Source of the DNA: Sipunculus nudus
Lineage: Eukaryota > Annelida > Sipuncula > Golfingiida > Sipunculidae
Reading direction: 5' to 3'
NCBI GenBank assembly: GCA_026874595.1
Contig: CM049311.1
Location: 37,372,676 to 37,436,675 of the forward strand
DNA: 64,000 bases
Shown: in pieces, positions 22,600 through 35,353 of the stretch
How the letters are laid out: each line of letters starts with the position of its first letter
Numbering within the stretch: the stretch's first letter is position 1
The notes under the pieces: generated by a model
What the model saw: only the letters and a program-made list of their open reading frames with translations
The model's database searches: none
Told to the model about the DNA's origin: nothing
Program-made: the position numbers and the translations under genes

Positions 22600-22665
<66 letters not shown>
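22600..22665. repeat. (TA)n microsatellite
   Basis: About 65 bp of TA repeats. Confidence 0.95.
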
Positions 22666-22668
<3 letters not shown>

Positions 22669-24569
22669 CCGTAATCAAAACATCAGATCTGCCTGTTTAA
22701 CTCTGTACTTGGACCAACCGGGCAAACTTGACTGAGATCCTTGGTTACTTGCGTGACTGAATTTATGCCGGTTCTCTTAAAGCTTTTTAAGCTGGCGGTC
22801 GGAAGTATTATAACACAGGCGCTCAGGTGTATAATAATACATTATATATGATAAAGAATGCACTAATATTAAGACTGTGACAAAGATTTACAGTGACTTT
22901 ACAGAAGGTAAAGCCTGAATGGATTTTCATAAGTCCTGCACACTAGATAATTAAGTGGTGCACAGGAACCTACTAATAAATCATAAGTAGTGCGCACCAC
23001 TAATTTTTCTTTTATATTTTTTTACACTGTATCAAATATTATTTTCTGCTGTTCCTTATCCTAAAAACGGTTTAAGTTGAATAAATCTGAATTGAGCCCG
23101 AAAAAAATTATCATTTTGCTTTGACACTCCGTACCTTAAAATAAGAAATTGCATCGTAACTGTATGTTTATAGACATACAATGTTCAAAATGAGGATATT
23201 TTTACCATAGAGTGAACCGGATCCCAATAAATTTTACTTGACCTTTTCTTCTTAAATGAATATTTTAATAAAAGTTTTGAAAAAAAGTAATGTATGAGAC
23301 GACTTTGCACACATTAAAGTTTTCCATGTCAAATTCAAGATGGTCGCTCATTGGAAATTAACAAGACAACACAATCGTTTTTTACGTTATCATTATTCCC
23401 ATTAAAGCCGGAACTAGACAAGACCGTGTAAACATTATACCGGTCGTTTATAAAATTACCGGGGGGTTTATAAAATTTGCCTGACCCCTTTTAAAATCTA
23501 ATGGCCCTGCATTAATTTCGAACTCTTGAAATATGTAAAAAATTTAATATACTTTGTGCACTCCGCATTTATGACGTAACAATACGACTTAACGACGTAA
23601 GCGGTATCTGTCATTTCTGTTCTTTTACATTGCATGGGAGCTGCGTGTTTCAAAGGCCCCTTGAAGCGTAATAATAATCCAGGGAATTACGCTGAAATAA
23701 AATTAGTTGCGGAAAAATTAGGACCCGTGACAAACCGTGAGCCAGGAAATGACAGCAACATCAAATGGTTGATTAATTCAGAGAGGATATCACGGGCGGC
23801 CCGCCTACTCACCAGATTATGATTCTACGGGGAAAACTTTGGCATTTCAGTAATCACTTTACCGCTCGCTCTGTTCACCAGATCCCTGTATCTGGTCCCC
23901 AATAGGTGTTTACTCAACTATAATGATGTTGCAGAGCAGCGTCCCTCGTAATCATACACACGTGTAAGCAGTGATATAGCCTCATCCATATATGGTTAGT
24001 ACTGAAATTCATTTACTAAAGAATACGCCCGCAACGTTTGTCTTGCATTTCTAGATGTTTTAACATCAAGTAAAGCTTGTTCAATGCGCTTCTGTTAGTT
24101 TTTAAAGTCTTTGTCAAATTTTGATGTCGATTCCTTTAGAAAAAACAGAGAATATTATAAATAAACTAGAAAGGTTCGTATTACATGAAATAAAAAACAT
24201 TTTGCCGGCGCCAAGCAGTAAGTAAGCCTCTACTCGCAAAAAGGCGATAATGGGTAATCATTCGAAAATAAATATCAGATGCACTTGAGGAGACCTATGA
24301 TACTTATATTGTCCAAAAAGTTCATTTATATATATATATTTGTGCCATATTTGAGATCTAGCGCGGGCACGGACAGAAACGTAGGTGACAGATTTGCGTC
24401 TAGGATTTGTTTGACCTTGACCTTATTACAAAAACGCCGTAGCGTTATTATCATAAACGCCATAGCGGATTCCCTATAATCGTTCAGTTTCGGGCACGGG
24501 GATGGGGAGGATATGCAGTGATCGATTGGCGATTGCAAAGATCTAGTGTCCTCTGGTCCTCATGCACGG
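22666..24569. other. Unassigned DNA with a family C fragment
   Basis: No recognisable gene. A 62-codon ATG frame at 23634-23822 has no domain I know. Family C recurs at 24264-24309. Confidence 0.5.
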
Positions 24570-24574
24570 ACTGA

Positions 24575-24700
24575 ATCCTCGCAAACATGTAAATGTCTTG
24601 GCCAGTTCCCGAAATGCCCTGAAAATTTCATGAGTTTCCGTTCATGACTACGTTTCGTGTGAGTTATGTTGTGAACAAACATACATTACGCGCTTGAACC
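24575..24700 (+). repeat. Family A fragment, partial
   Basis: GGCCAGTTCCCGAAATGCCC and GTGAGTTATGTTGTGAACAA match the middle part of the 729-bp unit (near 4635-4705) and 48640-48700. Both element ends are missing. Confidence 0.65.
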
Positions 24701-24761
24701 AAGTTTATTCGAAGTACGATATATTAGGATGCAAGTTCACCCGCGACATACGCTGGCGCAC

Positions 24762-25120
24762 ACTGCGCAGAATCGGATACACAAAAGTAGGACTCTGCAG
24801 GATAAGGTTTGCGGGAGTCAAATCTGACATCGGTGATATTAAATACACCAGCGGCGGTGGTAATAAATGTAATGAAGAGGGTAATATACCCGTTTAAATG
24901 TGTTGGATAAGAATTGTATCAAGGCAAATGACATAAAAAAGAACTTCACGGAATAATTAATATTTTTATAAGTATAAGCATGTGAAGTGTAAACAGAAGG
25001 TGTTTCCTTGAAATGTTACACACATTAATTTTACAGTTTGAATGTTGAGATAAGTAGTCCCGGCCGTTTCACATTGGAAGAGATTCGTTTTGAGTAGATG
25101 AACTCCGGCGGAAGGGTGAC
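24762..25120. repeat. Dispersed repeat family B, copy 2
   Basis: Collinear diverged copy of 2443-2835. Shared words are CACTGCGCAGAATCGGA, GATAAGAATTGTATC and AAGTAGTCCCGGCCGTTTC. Confidence 0.6.
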
Positions 25121-26549
25121 ACTGATGTAGTTTCTGTTTGATGGCCTTGCGGTAGACCTTTTGCGAAATTTCCCAAACAGTGTCATGTTTCTAAGGAATG
25201 ATGGGAGAATATGGGAAAAATTACACACTCGGGAGAACACACCTGGCACTGTTCCCGACAAACTCCACCATTTCCGAACCGTGGTCTCGGAGGAGTTGCG
25301 TGACAACGATATAGTGCCACCTCATTTATAATATAGATTATCACTATGATTTTGAGTAGATTAACTGGATTGATAAATGGTGGAATAATTTTGATCACAG
25401 AGACTGCCATAGTATAAATTATTGTTATCGGCCACAGTTTACTTTAATCAAACATTTTCTCCACGGCTGTAAGCCATATCGTAAAAAAGTAGCCTTAACC
25501 CATCTCTTAACTAAAAAGCAGGTGGCTCATACGCGGGTATATGATAAGTCATTATGTTTAGGCAATTCAGAACAGGTGTATAAATATACCAATGTAGCAA
25601 TAAAGATCGTTTTTATATTACGCGTGTTTGAATTTTCTGGAAACACAAGTTAATCTGATAATATCATCATAAATCACATTAGATTTACGACTGCACAGAA
25701 AATTTTACAACTGTAACCATCAGATAAACATTCAGGAACCTCCAGTGAACAATTTAATCAAATGTTACAGAATAAATTGTACCGGGACACCTGCCAATCA
25801 AAGGAAGACCACTAATGCTCTCTTTACAAAAAAGTGCATGTTGTTAATATGAAAATAGCATGATCTGTTCTCAACATACAAAAATACTGAATTCATTAAA
25901 AACTAAGCCAAATATGACTGTGCAAGACACCACATAAAGTTAGCTTTTAACTAAACAAATACAGACCATCAGTTTACAGATGGACGGATCAGGTGTGTAT
26001 GCGGAATTGGGTATCATCCTTCCAAAGTTTGGTCAACATTCAGAATTTAAATTTTAATAAAACCGATTCCTGAATAATGATTCGTGTGTTGAATTGTAAA
26101 GCTCTAACTTGTTTTCAATGGTTACCACGTATTGTTGTTTTGTTGGAGTTACATGACATGTTGACAACATAATCAATTTACTTTCGTGCAGCTTAGCCCC
26201 AAAGTTATACCTTGTACGAGTCATACTTTAACCCCTAAAAATCCTGCAAAAATCCCCTATAGTCTAACTAGTGCAATAGAAGTTTCCATCGTTATACATG
26301 TACTATAACGCTTTTCTATTTATAATACTAAAGGTTCAATATTTTTTTCTGCTTCATAGTAAGTATGAAGGATATCTGAAAATTTCCATTTATTTTTAAA
26401 TTTTGTTTTTGTTGGTGGTTACCGCCTCCATTGTTTTTGTAAAGCTGGCTTAACTAAGTAAATCAACGATTATAAATCCATTCCGGTTTCGGACTAATCA
26501 CAGGGCAGTAGCAAACGCTTCCTCCCATTTTATATCTTGGTGTGACCAG
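25121..26549. other. Unassigned DNA
   Basis: AT-rich. I see no gene or clear repeat. Confidence 0.5.
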
Positions 26550-26780
26550 GCCCTAAGACTCCTGCACCTGCGGACCCTAGGTGTGTACTCTTCCCCACTG
26601 CGTTGTCATAACACCGAGGGAACCCCGAAAGGCGCACTTATATGTGAGTGAAACACTTCCGTTGGCACGGTCATCCCATTAATCCTGCAGAGCGCTCACC
26701 CTGCATGGTGGAGGTCGACCGCCTCGGGTGAGATTCAAACTCACGGTCTCCCGAACTTGAGTCCTTTGCTCAGCTCCTAA
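26550..26780 (-). mobile_element. tRNA-derived SINE (type 2), minus strand
   Basis: On the minus strand the head reads GGCTTCTGTGCTTTAGGAGC (A-box region, near 26780-26790) and then GAGTTTGAATCTCACC (B-box, near 26735), about 45 bases apart. The body follows to ~26550. No intact cloverleaf is claimed. It directly abuts the 110-bp block shared with 20247-20356. Confidence 0.65.
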
Positions 26781-26893
26781 AGCACAGAAGCCGGTTTACA
26801 AATTTATTTTCAGGATTTAATCGGTATTAATTAAAAGCTACACTGTCACCATGTGCGGAAAAGTTGAGTCTTCTTCTTCACGACTATCTTAAC
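26781..26893. repeat. 110-bp block, inverted copy of 20247-20356
   Basis: Reverse complement of the block next to the other solo LTR, ending CTTCACGACTATCTTAAC and followed by (TA)n. Confidence 0.8.
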
Positions 26894-26905
26894 ATATATA
26901 TATAT

Positions 26906-27704
26906 TGTTACCGGTTCTCTTTTTATTGTGTGACACCGGCGTAGCTCCTGTTGTTTCACTCGTGTCTGGCCGCGTGTTGCATTTTATGTTTAATCCGTAC
27001 TGGTTGGACTCTCGTTGTCATGTGAGCCTTGGGCTTTCACGCCTGGTCGTGGGTCACGTGATAAGCCTGGTGTGTAGAGACACACGGCTATGTCTTTCTA
27101 GAGAATTCCTGAAACGCGTGTTGTGCAGGACCTTATAGACTGTTCGAGAAGTGGAAAATTCCCGGCTTGTTGTGTGAAGGTATATAAAGGAGCTATTTTT
27201 TAGAACGGAAGGGCAGACAGCAGAGCAGATTCCAGCGGACGTAGAAGCGTGTGTCAGATTCTAAGACCTTATCCGACGAATGCGGCAATTATACATTTTC
27301 AAAGACTTTCTCCTGAATTTTATACGTTTGGACTTCAGTTTACTTTCTGGGTTGTTGCAAGAACTTTCCACAGGACTGTCATTCTCCGAGAGTTTACATT
27401 TAATGGACTTATCGTGGTGACTGTATTGGTATCCAGGTACTGTACCATTATCTTTCTGTGATGATTGTATTGACTTGTTGCTATAACGCTGTTTTACTGT
27501 AAAATTGTATTGATTTAGTGTATTGTATTGTTAGGGTTGTTTTAAGAGTAAATTATAGTTATTTGTTAACAAAAAACCACTGACTTCTTTATTCATCCCC
27601 CTAGACATTTCACGCTGCCTAGTGTTACAGAATCTGATTTATTTTATCTCCATTACAAAAATTGTGTTCATCACGCACACGTGTTTATATTAGGTTTCGT
27701 AACA
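26906..27704 (+). mobile_element. Solo LTR, plus orientation
   Basis: Starts TGTTACCGG and ends TTTCGTAACA (TG...CA with a short inverted repeat). About 799 bp, homologous in reverse to 19376-20165. The best conserved parts are ACTGTCATTCTCCGAGAGT, GTTAGGGTTGTTTTAAGAGT and the last ~120 bp. TATATAAAGG at 27180-27189 is a plausible TATA box of the U3 region. There is no flanking gag, pol, primer-binding site or polypurine tract, hence solo. It is inserted in (TA)n. Confidence 0.72.
27180..27189 (+). promoter_or_regulatory. TATA box of the solo LTR
   Basis: TATATAAAGG at the expected place inside the LTR. The minus-strand copy has GGTATAAAAAGG at the matching position, so the element is conserved between copies. 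Confidence 0.5.
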
Positions 27705-28166
27705 ATATATATATATACATACAAACATATATAATATATATATTTGGCGAGTTAAAAACTTTTCTTATTAGGTCAGTCAACTAGTTTATGCTTTGTAGTA
27801 TTTACAATTAAACATTGAATATTTCATCGAATAAACAAGATTCTACAAAAATTATAGCATTGACATTTGAGTCAAAATAAGGAGATATGAGTCAGTGAAT
27901 AGGAACAAACTAAATACTACCACAGGTCGTTAAGTATTAAATGATGTAGAGATTAATAGTGAATTAGAGATGACAGATGACCATTTGAGAGAGATTTTCA
28001 TAAACTGAACATTGGGTTGGATTATTTACGCAGTGGAGGTAATTACATTCACCAGTATTGAATCATATTGAAATAATTAATATAATCGCTTCTACTATGA
28101 TCACCATTCTCCCCACAACGTTTAACCCATCCTAATTTGCAAATGAATTAATATTTGGCCGAAAAT

Positions 28167-28432
28167 GTGGTGTTGTGACAGCTTTGGTTCTTTAACATAT
28201 TACTGAGTCAATATTTCCTGTCTCTAGTAACATGTAATTATAACAAAATAAGTACAAATATAAGTATAATAATAAAAATATTAATATAATACTTGGCGGG
28301 ATAATTATGCTTTTCCCGTCTATCTTCTACCATATCATCATCGGAAAGTAAACATGTTTGAGTACGATGTGGTGTTGTCTGCAGCTCGGATGCTTTAACC
28401 TATTACAGAATCAATATTTCATGCCGGCAGGA
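28167..28432. repeat. Two diverged ~65-bp direct repeats, 200 bp apart
   Basis: ATGTGGTGTTGTGACAGCTT (from 28166) and ATGTGGTGTTGTCTGCAGCT (from 28367) are each followed by TTTAAC.TATTAC.GA.TCAATATTTC. This may be an old tandem duplication of about 200 bp. Confidence 0.6.
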
Positions 28433-28434
28433 AC

Positions 28435-28950
28435 ATTTCCCGCTATTAGCGAAACAATGGGGCAGCTTCAAGAATCTCCGGCCAGCCGAGACAACGTCGC
28501 TGACCGCCGTTTGACATGCAAATGACACGCTAGGGATCACATGCATGTCGTGTCAGATCTGGCGAGGGCCTGAATAATCGCTGCTGAGGGGGTTCCAGGG
28601 ACATTTAAACAGAGAACAGTACAACGGGTGCAGGGATAATAACATAACTGACCAACAGTCACTCAAGGATATTCAGGAGAAAATAGAGTGGGTAATTGTC
28701 CGGCTTGTACGAGTCTGAAGTGACAGGTTAATGCGGCAGGTCTGGAGGGCTGGTATTAATAGGTCAGCTGCTGTATTCCTGAGTGACCGGTCAGACGGTG
28801 TACACGCCGTTAGAGCAATTAACAAGTCCATTAGAAATGATAATGCCAACGGCTGTACCCCAGGGCCCCTTGTTGCCATCATGGTCCTTTCTCGAACGCT
28901 AGCCAGACAGGTCACAATGGTGGGACGCTTATTATTCATAAGAAAATAAT
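28435..28950. other. GC-richer single-copy island
   Basis: Clearly less AT-rich than its surroundings and free of recognisable repeats. It includes the octamer ATGCAAAT (near 28519). Overlapping frames exist on both strands (28731-28949 and 28673-28939), neither with a known domain. It could be a conserved non-coding element or a non-coding exon; sequence alone cannot decide. Confidence 0.35.
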
Positions 28951-30494
28951 TTCCTCAATTATTAAAAATGGCACTCATTTATTGTATGGTGTTCTGAGAC
29001 GAGCGTCAGATAAACAGGTTTTCTTATTAGAGCCATACCCATGGAACAATTCTTTAAAGTTTGCAAGTAATCTGTATCATGACCATATGTTGTGTTTCAT
29101 TTTAAAGGCTATATGTGTATGTGGCGTACCTTTGGCCTGTATCATGACCCAAACAGGCTTGAATAAATTTTACAGAAAGAAACTTGTAACTCTATAAAAC
29201 TGCAGAAACTGGCCCCTGTGTCAAACAACGTTCCCCGTGTTTTAGGGGGATAAAAGACAAGGGTAAAACAAGGTAAAGGAACCTGTTTAGAACATCCGGT
29301 GTCAGCATCCGTCCTTGAAAGTACATGCTATGCTTACTCCCTTACATGACAAAAATGCAAGTACCCTCCGTTTACATGGATAATGTGTAAGATTTCACGA
29401 AAGTTTGAAGTATTCGTCCAAGTTGTTTGTGTCATTATATCAATAAAACCTTATTAAAACATTTCTGTGCACGAAATAAAGTTAACTCCATAATTCAGTT
29501 TTATTGTGCGTCCATGTCTGCGGATAAATCATTGGTTTCCTCACCAACGTCGTTATATGTTGTATCTTGTGTAAGGAATGTCAGCTCGTGACCACGATAA
29601 GCGTACCACATACCAAAGTTTGCTCAGGGTCATGATGATATTCTGAAAGGACTTGTCTTTTCATTTGGCTCACGCCGCATTGAACTTCTTTACTTGTTAT
29701 GAGTTCATAACTGAAAATTAATGAGATTTCAGTTATGGGCATCCTCTTGGATACCCTGATGGGTATATTTGCAAAATAGGCCTACCGGGAGAAAATGGAG
29801 GCAATTAAGCAAATTTCTTACCAATAATGAATATCAAACTGTTTGTGGAGCAAAAATCAATGTTGTAGGAGTACTTTTATAAAGAAATTGGTTCCATTTT
29901 TATTCCTGTTGATTGTCTGTGGCCATGCTCTCATGTTCATCTGTTGTCAAAGTTGTCCTGTGATTATTGTCCCAAAATAAATTATAGTGAATATTGGTTC
30001 CATAACTTCCATTTGCATATCTGTTAAAGTCTATAATATATAGCTATAAACTTATAAAGGACATATTATTACCACATGTTTCCATTATCTATTAAGCATT
30101 ATTCATGAAATAAAATGCTTTGGAATAGATTTATTAACAATAAAAACTCTGGTACACCAGAGGTCACGTCAAAGGTCAGGTCATGGTTGATCAAAGTTCA
30201 TGCCTTAACAATATGGCTGTGGCAGTGACGGTTTTCTGCTCTTCTGTCCCTGATAAAATGACTTTATATCAGATATTACATAACCAGGACGCTCCACATG
30301 TATGGCAACTGAGAAATTAAGAATTTATTGGTAGGGTGAACATAGTTAATGACTCTTTTTATTTGTGCCTTTTGATATATCAGAAGGAACGCTACAAGAT
30401 TTGTTAAGGCCATATTCAAGGCTGAGTATGGAGCCCGGGTCCAACGGGGTGTAATTCTCAGCCTTGCACCAAGGCAACTTCTCTACCTAATGCT
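28951..30494. other. Unassigned DNA
   Basis: No gene or element recognised. One CTTTAAAGTTTGC-like AT-rich stretch and no long repeats. Confidence 0.5.
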
Positions 30495-30620
30495 CTTTTT
30501 TTATTTAAACTTATTTATTTTACATGGATGGTACACAATATTATGATAACTAATCCTATTAAATCTCCATGGCACAGATGGTGGCGTTCGGTTGCAGTCT
30601 TTACAGCTAAAGCAAACCAG
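30495..30620 (-). repeat. SINE 3' tail fragment, minus strand
   Basis: The reverse complement contains ACCATCCATGTAAAATAAAT then AAGTTTAAAT, the same tail as the SINE at 35735-35955 and the interrupted copy at 54735-55410. It also shares TGGTGGCGTTCGGT (+) with 55393-55405 and, loosely, 47712-47725. Confidence 0.6.
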
Positions 30621-31200
30621 CGACGGTCTCGGAACTCCGCTGTCCTCTCTCTATAGGCATATTATCTGTCCTGTTTGCATGTTTATTTTAGTAGCGGGTA
30701 TAAGGTGGACCTTTGATGGAACGTATAATAGGACCAGAAAATGGAACAGATCCGTTTGGAAGAGAACACAGACGGTTTAATTGCTTCTAAAAGAGAGCTC
30801 ACAGCGTGCTGTAAAGCAAAGGACCGCCCGACCACTGCCGCGCATCAGCCGGTTCACCTTGTACGTCAGCGAGAGTAACCTAATGCGAATGAAAATGTTT
30901 GATACCCAACCTAGATGACGTCATTGTTATAACCACAACAGGAGTGGGCGGAACTGTAGTTACCGAGCAAGGTATTATTTCTTGAGGTACACGACCGAGT
31001 TAATTGACTGTGGATTTACTGTTGCGTTTGATTTTCTGAGCTTTCGCTTAAAACAAAATATATGTAGTTTCGGGAGTAGGGTGCTTCTCCAGCAACGAAA
31101 AAGGTGGCGATAAGGGTATTTTAAAGCCAGCTATGTGCGAAATTTGTGATTTCTGGCTTATTCTTTACATATTAATCAAATGTTGGTAACTGCTTGTAAA

Positions 31201-31427
31201 CTTATATTACTTGACTAAACTTCTCCCAGTCACGCTCTCGTTCAAGCAAGTTTGTGGCACTTGTGGCACACAGCCACAACACACAAATTCGGTAACTTAG
31301 GTAACCATTTAATGTAAACTTATATTACTTGACTAAACTTCTCCCAGTCACGCTCTCGTTCAAGCAAGTTTGTGGCACCTGTGGCACACAGCCACAACAC
31401 ACAAATTCGGTAACTTAGGTAACCATT
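31201..31427. repeat. Tandem duplication, 118-bp period
   Basis: CTTATATTACTTGACTAAAC through GTAACTTAGGTAACCATTT occurs at 31201 and 31319 with essentially one internal change (CACTTGTGG versus CACCTGTGG). Confidence 0.93.
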
Positions 31428-32109
31428 TTTTATTCTTCTTGTATTAAGTATATGATAAAAATGTCCATACACAGAAACTGTCCTAGGTGCCGAGTCGTCA
31501 AAGTGGAATCTGTCCCACACATAATTATACCATGGTTTTTGTTCTCTCTCTCATTTGAATATAACCAATAACATCCCCCATTCATTCCATTGGTCAGATG
31601 GGTGAGGTGAACTCCACCCCCTATACTGGCCAATGAAATGAGAGTTTGTTGATTATACCCTGACATATACAAGGTCTACATACAGTGTAATTATACGTTA
31701 TCGTGATATCATCTATCTGTGTGTGCTCTTAGCTGACCAAACATCACGGGACCCCCCCATTAGTGGTCACCCTGATGAGATCAACACCTTTACCCTGATG
31801 AGATTAACAGATTAGGATCTGGCCTGTACAAATACGGGACCCAGTGACCATGACTAGGAGATTATGCAATCAGTACCCAGGCATCATAGAACAAAGGCTT
31901 GTTATACATGTGTGATATGTCACAAGGTAATGCAGAGGTTTGAATGTATAAGAAAGATTAAATTAACAAAATCAGTAAAGTTATAATAATAATTAAAATA
32001 TTCCTATTATTGAGAACAGCTGCAAATGAGAGAGAGAAGCCCATTGAACTCATTAAGTGTGACATGAACTACAAGAATATACAACCTATCATGCCAAATC
32101 TTACATGCT
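31428..32109. other. Unassigned DNA
   Basis: Holds a small direct repeat (ACCCTGATGAGATCAAC and ACCCTGATGAGATTAAC, near 31770-31806). No gene. Confidence 0.5.
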
Positions 32110-32456
32110 GTTCAGAAATGTTCTTTTAACGCCTCTCTGACGGATGTATAAGCGTTTATCCACAAACTGTTATAGAAAACGCGGTACATATGGAAATGTG
32201 CCCAAACAGAGAAAACTCGTAACCTTAGGCGGTTGGTTGCAAAACGCCTTGTGTAAATTCAGGTGTTAATCAGGCTTGCCGCCAGATTCACTAGTTGAAT
32301 GTGTTTGCATTATTTTGGCGGGCCCCCACATGTTATAAACCCGTGGATATAAACAAACGAGCAACCTGTACGTTATGGGAGCAGCGTTTTCTGGTCTATT
32401 TTTATAAAAGGTCTTCAGTTTATATACACCAGATAGCGGAATAGTCCCCTTAAACC
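32110..32456. mobile_element. MITE family M1, degenerate copy
   Basis: Shares GTTGCAAAACGCC, TTATTTTGGCGGGCCCC, the CACATGTTATAAAC stretch and the right end AGTCCCCTTAAA with 13542-14014. The left terminus is eroded. Confidence 0.65.
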
Positions 32457-32755
32457 ATAAGACCCCTAACTAAAGAGAAATTTCGGAAGATAAAGATGAA
32501 CATATAAAAATTGTGATTCTTGACTGATGCCATGTCAATCCCATCGCACATATATGTATATTAAATGCTTAAATGACATTGTCTTTAAATGTTATTGTAT
32601 CTCTGTTCCCTAGATCTCCGGCATATAATGTAACAGAGTCATCAGTATGATTTCTATTATGATTGTATATGGCACTGTAACCTTTCTTTCCGGTTGCTTA
32701 GATATTTTATATTTAATTTTATATACTATTTATTATCTCGAGCATAATAAATATT

Positions 32756-33149
32756 AGAGGTGCCCATTTACCTACCTTCTTAAAAAGAATTTATGTGATT
32801 TCTGGTTTCCTCTGTGTATATATTAATGATCTTAGGATAATTCTGGTTATGAAAAAGTCATGTAACAACGGATGTATGAAATTGTTTTTCAATGATGCTG
32901 TAAACAGAGCTTTGTTGACAATCGGGAAAAACATAACCTTAGGTGGTCGGCTGCTTATATGTGGAGATTGAAAGGTCACTTGTTGCAAAACGCTATTTGC
33001 AAAGCCCTCGCTTATCTTACTTGCCGGCAGATGCCAATGTTCAATTTGTTTTTATTTTTTTGGCGGATCCTACATATTATAAACATGTTGATATGAACAA
33101 AACGAGTAGCCTCTGTGTGGTAATATCCACGTTTTCCGGTCTATTTTTT
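32756..33149. mobile_element. MITE family M1, left part of an interrupted copy
   Basis: Starts AGAGGTGCCCATTTACCTAC and follows 13542-13950 closely (GGTGGTCGGCTGC, GTTGCAAAACGC, GGCGGATCCTACATATTATA, ATATCCACGTTTTC). It stops at CTATTTTTTA, where a Helentron-like element is inserted, and resumes at 35354. Confidence 0.8.
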
Positions 33150-35353
33150 AGCTCAGGTGACTGTAAGTCATCCGAGCTATATCGATCACCCTTTGTCCGT
33201 CGTCCGTTCGTTCTGTGCGTCTGTCTGTCCGTCCGTCCGTCCGTTAACCTGGCACAAATCGTAACCGCTGGACCTAGAAACTTGTAACTTGACATTCTGA
33301 GAGGTTCATGAAAAATCTCCTGGGAAACCAGAATTGAGGTCTCTGTTACCCATATCCTTCGAGCTATGGTGCCCCAAAATACCCCCAGAATAGTAAAAAA
33401 AATCATGCAAAAACTTCAATATCTCATTAACTACATCACTGATGGTCATGATTTTTGGCATACATATTGATCATAAGATGTTCCATAAGTTCCTGCAGAC
33501 TGGTGGCACCACCTGTATTTTTTCAATTTTTTACGAATTATTTTCTTAATTTTTGAGACCATTAAAAATGTGAACATCTGTTAACAGGGCACAAATCGTA
33601 AAGACTAGACCGAGAGTCTTCATTCTTGACACACTGAGAGACCTATAAAAAGTCTCCATGGAAACCAGAAATTAGGTCTCTGTTACCCATATCCTTCAAG
33701 CTATGGGGCCCCAAAGAACGCCCCCAGAATAGTCAAAAATTTCATACAAAAACTTCAATATCTCATTAACTACATCACTGAGGGTAATGATTTTTGGCTT
33801 ACATATTGATCATGAGATGTTTCATCAGTTTCTGCAGACTGGTGGCGACTGGTGTTTTTCAATTTTTTACAATTTTTTTCTCTATTTTTGAGAACTTTAA
33901 GGATGTAGTTATCTGTCAACAGGGTACAAATCGTAACGTCTTGACCTAGAATCTTCATTTTTGACACACAGGGAGACCCATGAAAAGTCTCCATGGAAAC
34001 CTGAAATTAGGTCTCTCTTACCCATATCCTTTGAGCTATGGCACTCCGAAGTACAGCTCAGAATAATGGAAAATTTGATTCAAAAGCTGAAGTATCTGAA
34101 CAACTAATGCTGATATCACCATAATTGTTTGCATGGATATTGATCATTGAGTGTTTCTTCAGTTTCTGCACACTGGTGGCACCATCTGTATTTGTTCGGG
34201 TGTTTTTACGAAAATTTTTCTCAATTTTTGAGACCTTTAAAGATATGAAAATCTGTTAACAGGGAACAAACCATAACAACTTGACCAAGAATCTTCATTC
34301 TTGACACACAGGGGGACCCATGAAAAGTCTCCATGGAAACCTGAAATTAGGTCTCTGTTACCCCTATCCTTTAAGCTGTATGGCTCCAAAATACCCCCCC
34401 CCCCCGAATAATGAAAAATTTGATACAAAAACTGCAGTATCTCAATAACTATAACACTGATGTTCATTATTTTTGGCATACATATTGATCATGAGGTGTT
34501 CTATCAGTTTGTGCAGACTGGGTGCGCCACCTCTATTTTTTTTTCAAATTTTTACTAATTTTTTTTCTCTATTTTTTTAGACCTTAAAAGATGTTTTTAT
34601 CTGTCAACAGGGTACATATCGTAACAACTGGACCTAGATTCTTCATTCTTGTAATGCATGAAGGCCCATGAAAAGTGTCGGTGGAAACCTGAAATAAGGT
34701 CTCTGTTTCCCATATCCTTAAAGCTTTAGGACTCCGAAGTATCCCTCAGAATAATCGAAAATTTGATACAAAAGATGAAGTATCTGAACAACTAATGCAG
34801 AGATCACCTCGATTCCTTGCATGGATATTGATTATGGAGAGTTCCATCAGTTTCTGCTGACTGGTGGTCCTATATTTTATTCAATTTTTCGAATTTTTGT
34901 CTCTATTTTTGAGACCTTAAAGGATGCTGTCATCTGTTAACGTGGCACAAATTGTAACAACTGGACCTAGAATCTTCAGTCTTGTCATGCAGGGAGACCC
35001 ATGAAAAGTGTCTGTGGAATCCTGAAATTAGGTCTCTGTTACCCATATCCTTCAAGCTATAGGACTCCGAAGTATCCCTCAGGATAATGGAAAATTTGAT
35101 ACAAAAGCTGAAGTATCTACACAACTAATGCAGAGATCACCATGATTTATGCATGGATATTGACCATCTGTATTTTTTTAAGTTAACGCATTTTTTCTCT
35201 ATTTTTGAGATTTATAAATACAGACACAATCTTGGCCTGTTGGTTAATCTGTTTGCTTCAGGTGAATGGGTATATACTACAATTCAGATGATAAAATTTC
35301 CTTTTACGAATCTCTTCCCAGTCAGCTGAGCGTCATGACCCATGAGTCACTTG
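33150..35353. mobile_element. Helentron-like non-autonomous element (HINE) 1
   Basis: The 5' end reads AGCTCAGGTGACTGTAAGTC followed by a hairpin-forming GAGCTAT and a GTCCGTCCGTCCG leader. Then come six ~335-347-bp direct repeats starting near 33244, 33581, 33915, 34256, 34603 and 34936, and a unique tail. The 3' end has GACCCATGAGTCACTTGT, a near-palindrome a few bases from the terminus. GCTGAGCGTC near the 3' end is inverted relative to the 5' end. Element 53487-54726 has the same plan with three repeats. Asymmetric terminal repeats, internal tandem repeats, a 3' hairpin and insertion in T-rich DNA fit Helentron derivatives (inference). No Rep-helicase is encoded. Confidence 0.72.

Noticed and set aside
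19376-27704. Full-length LTR retrotransposon between the two LTRs
   Set aside because: The LTRs are in opposite orientation and the interval holds a LINE and SINE but no gag or pol of an LTR element.
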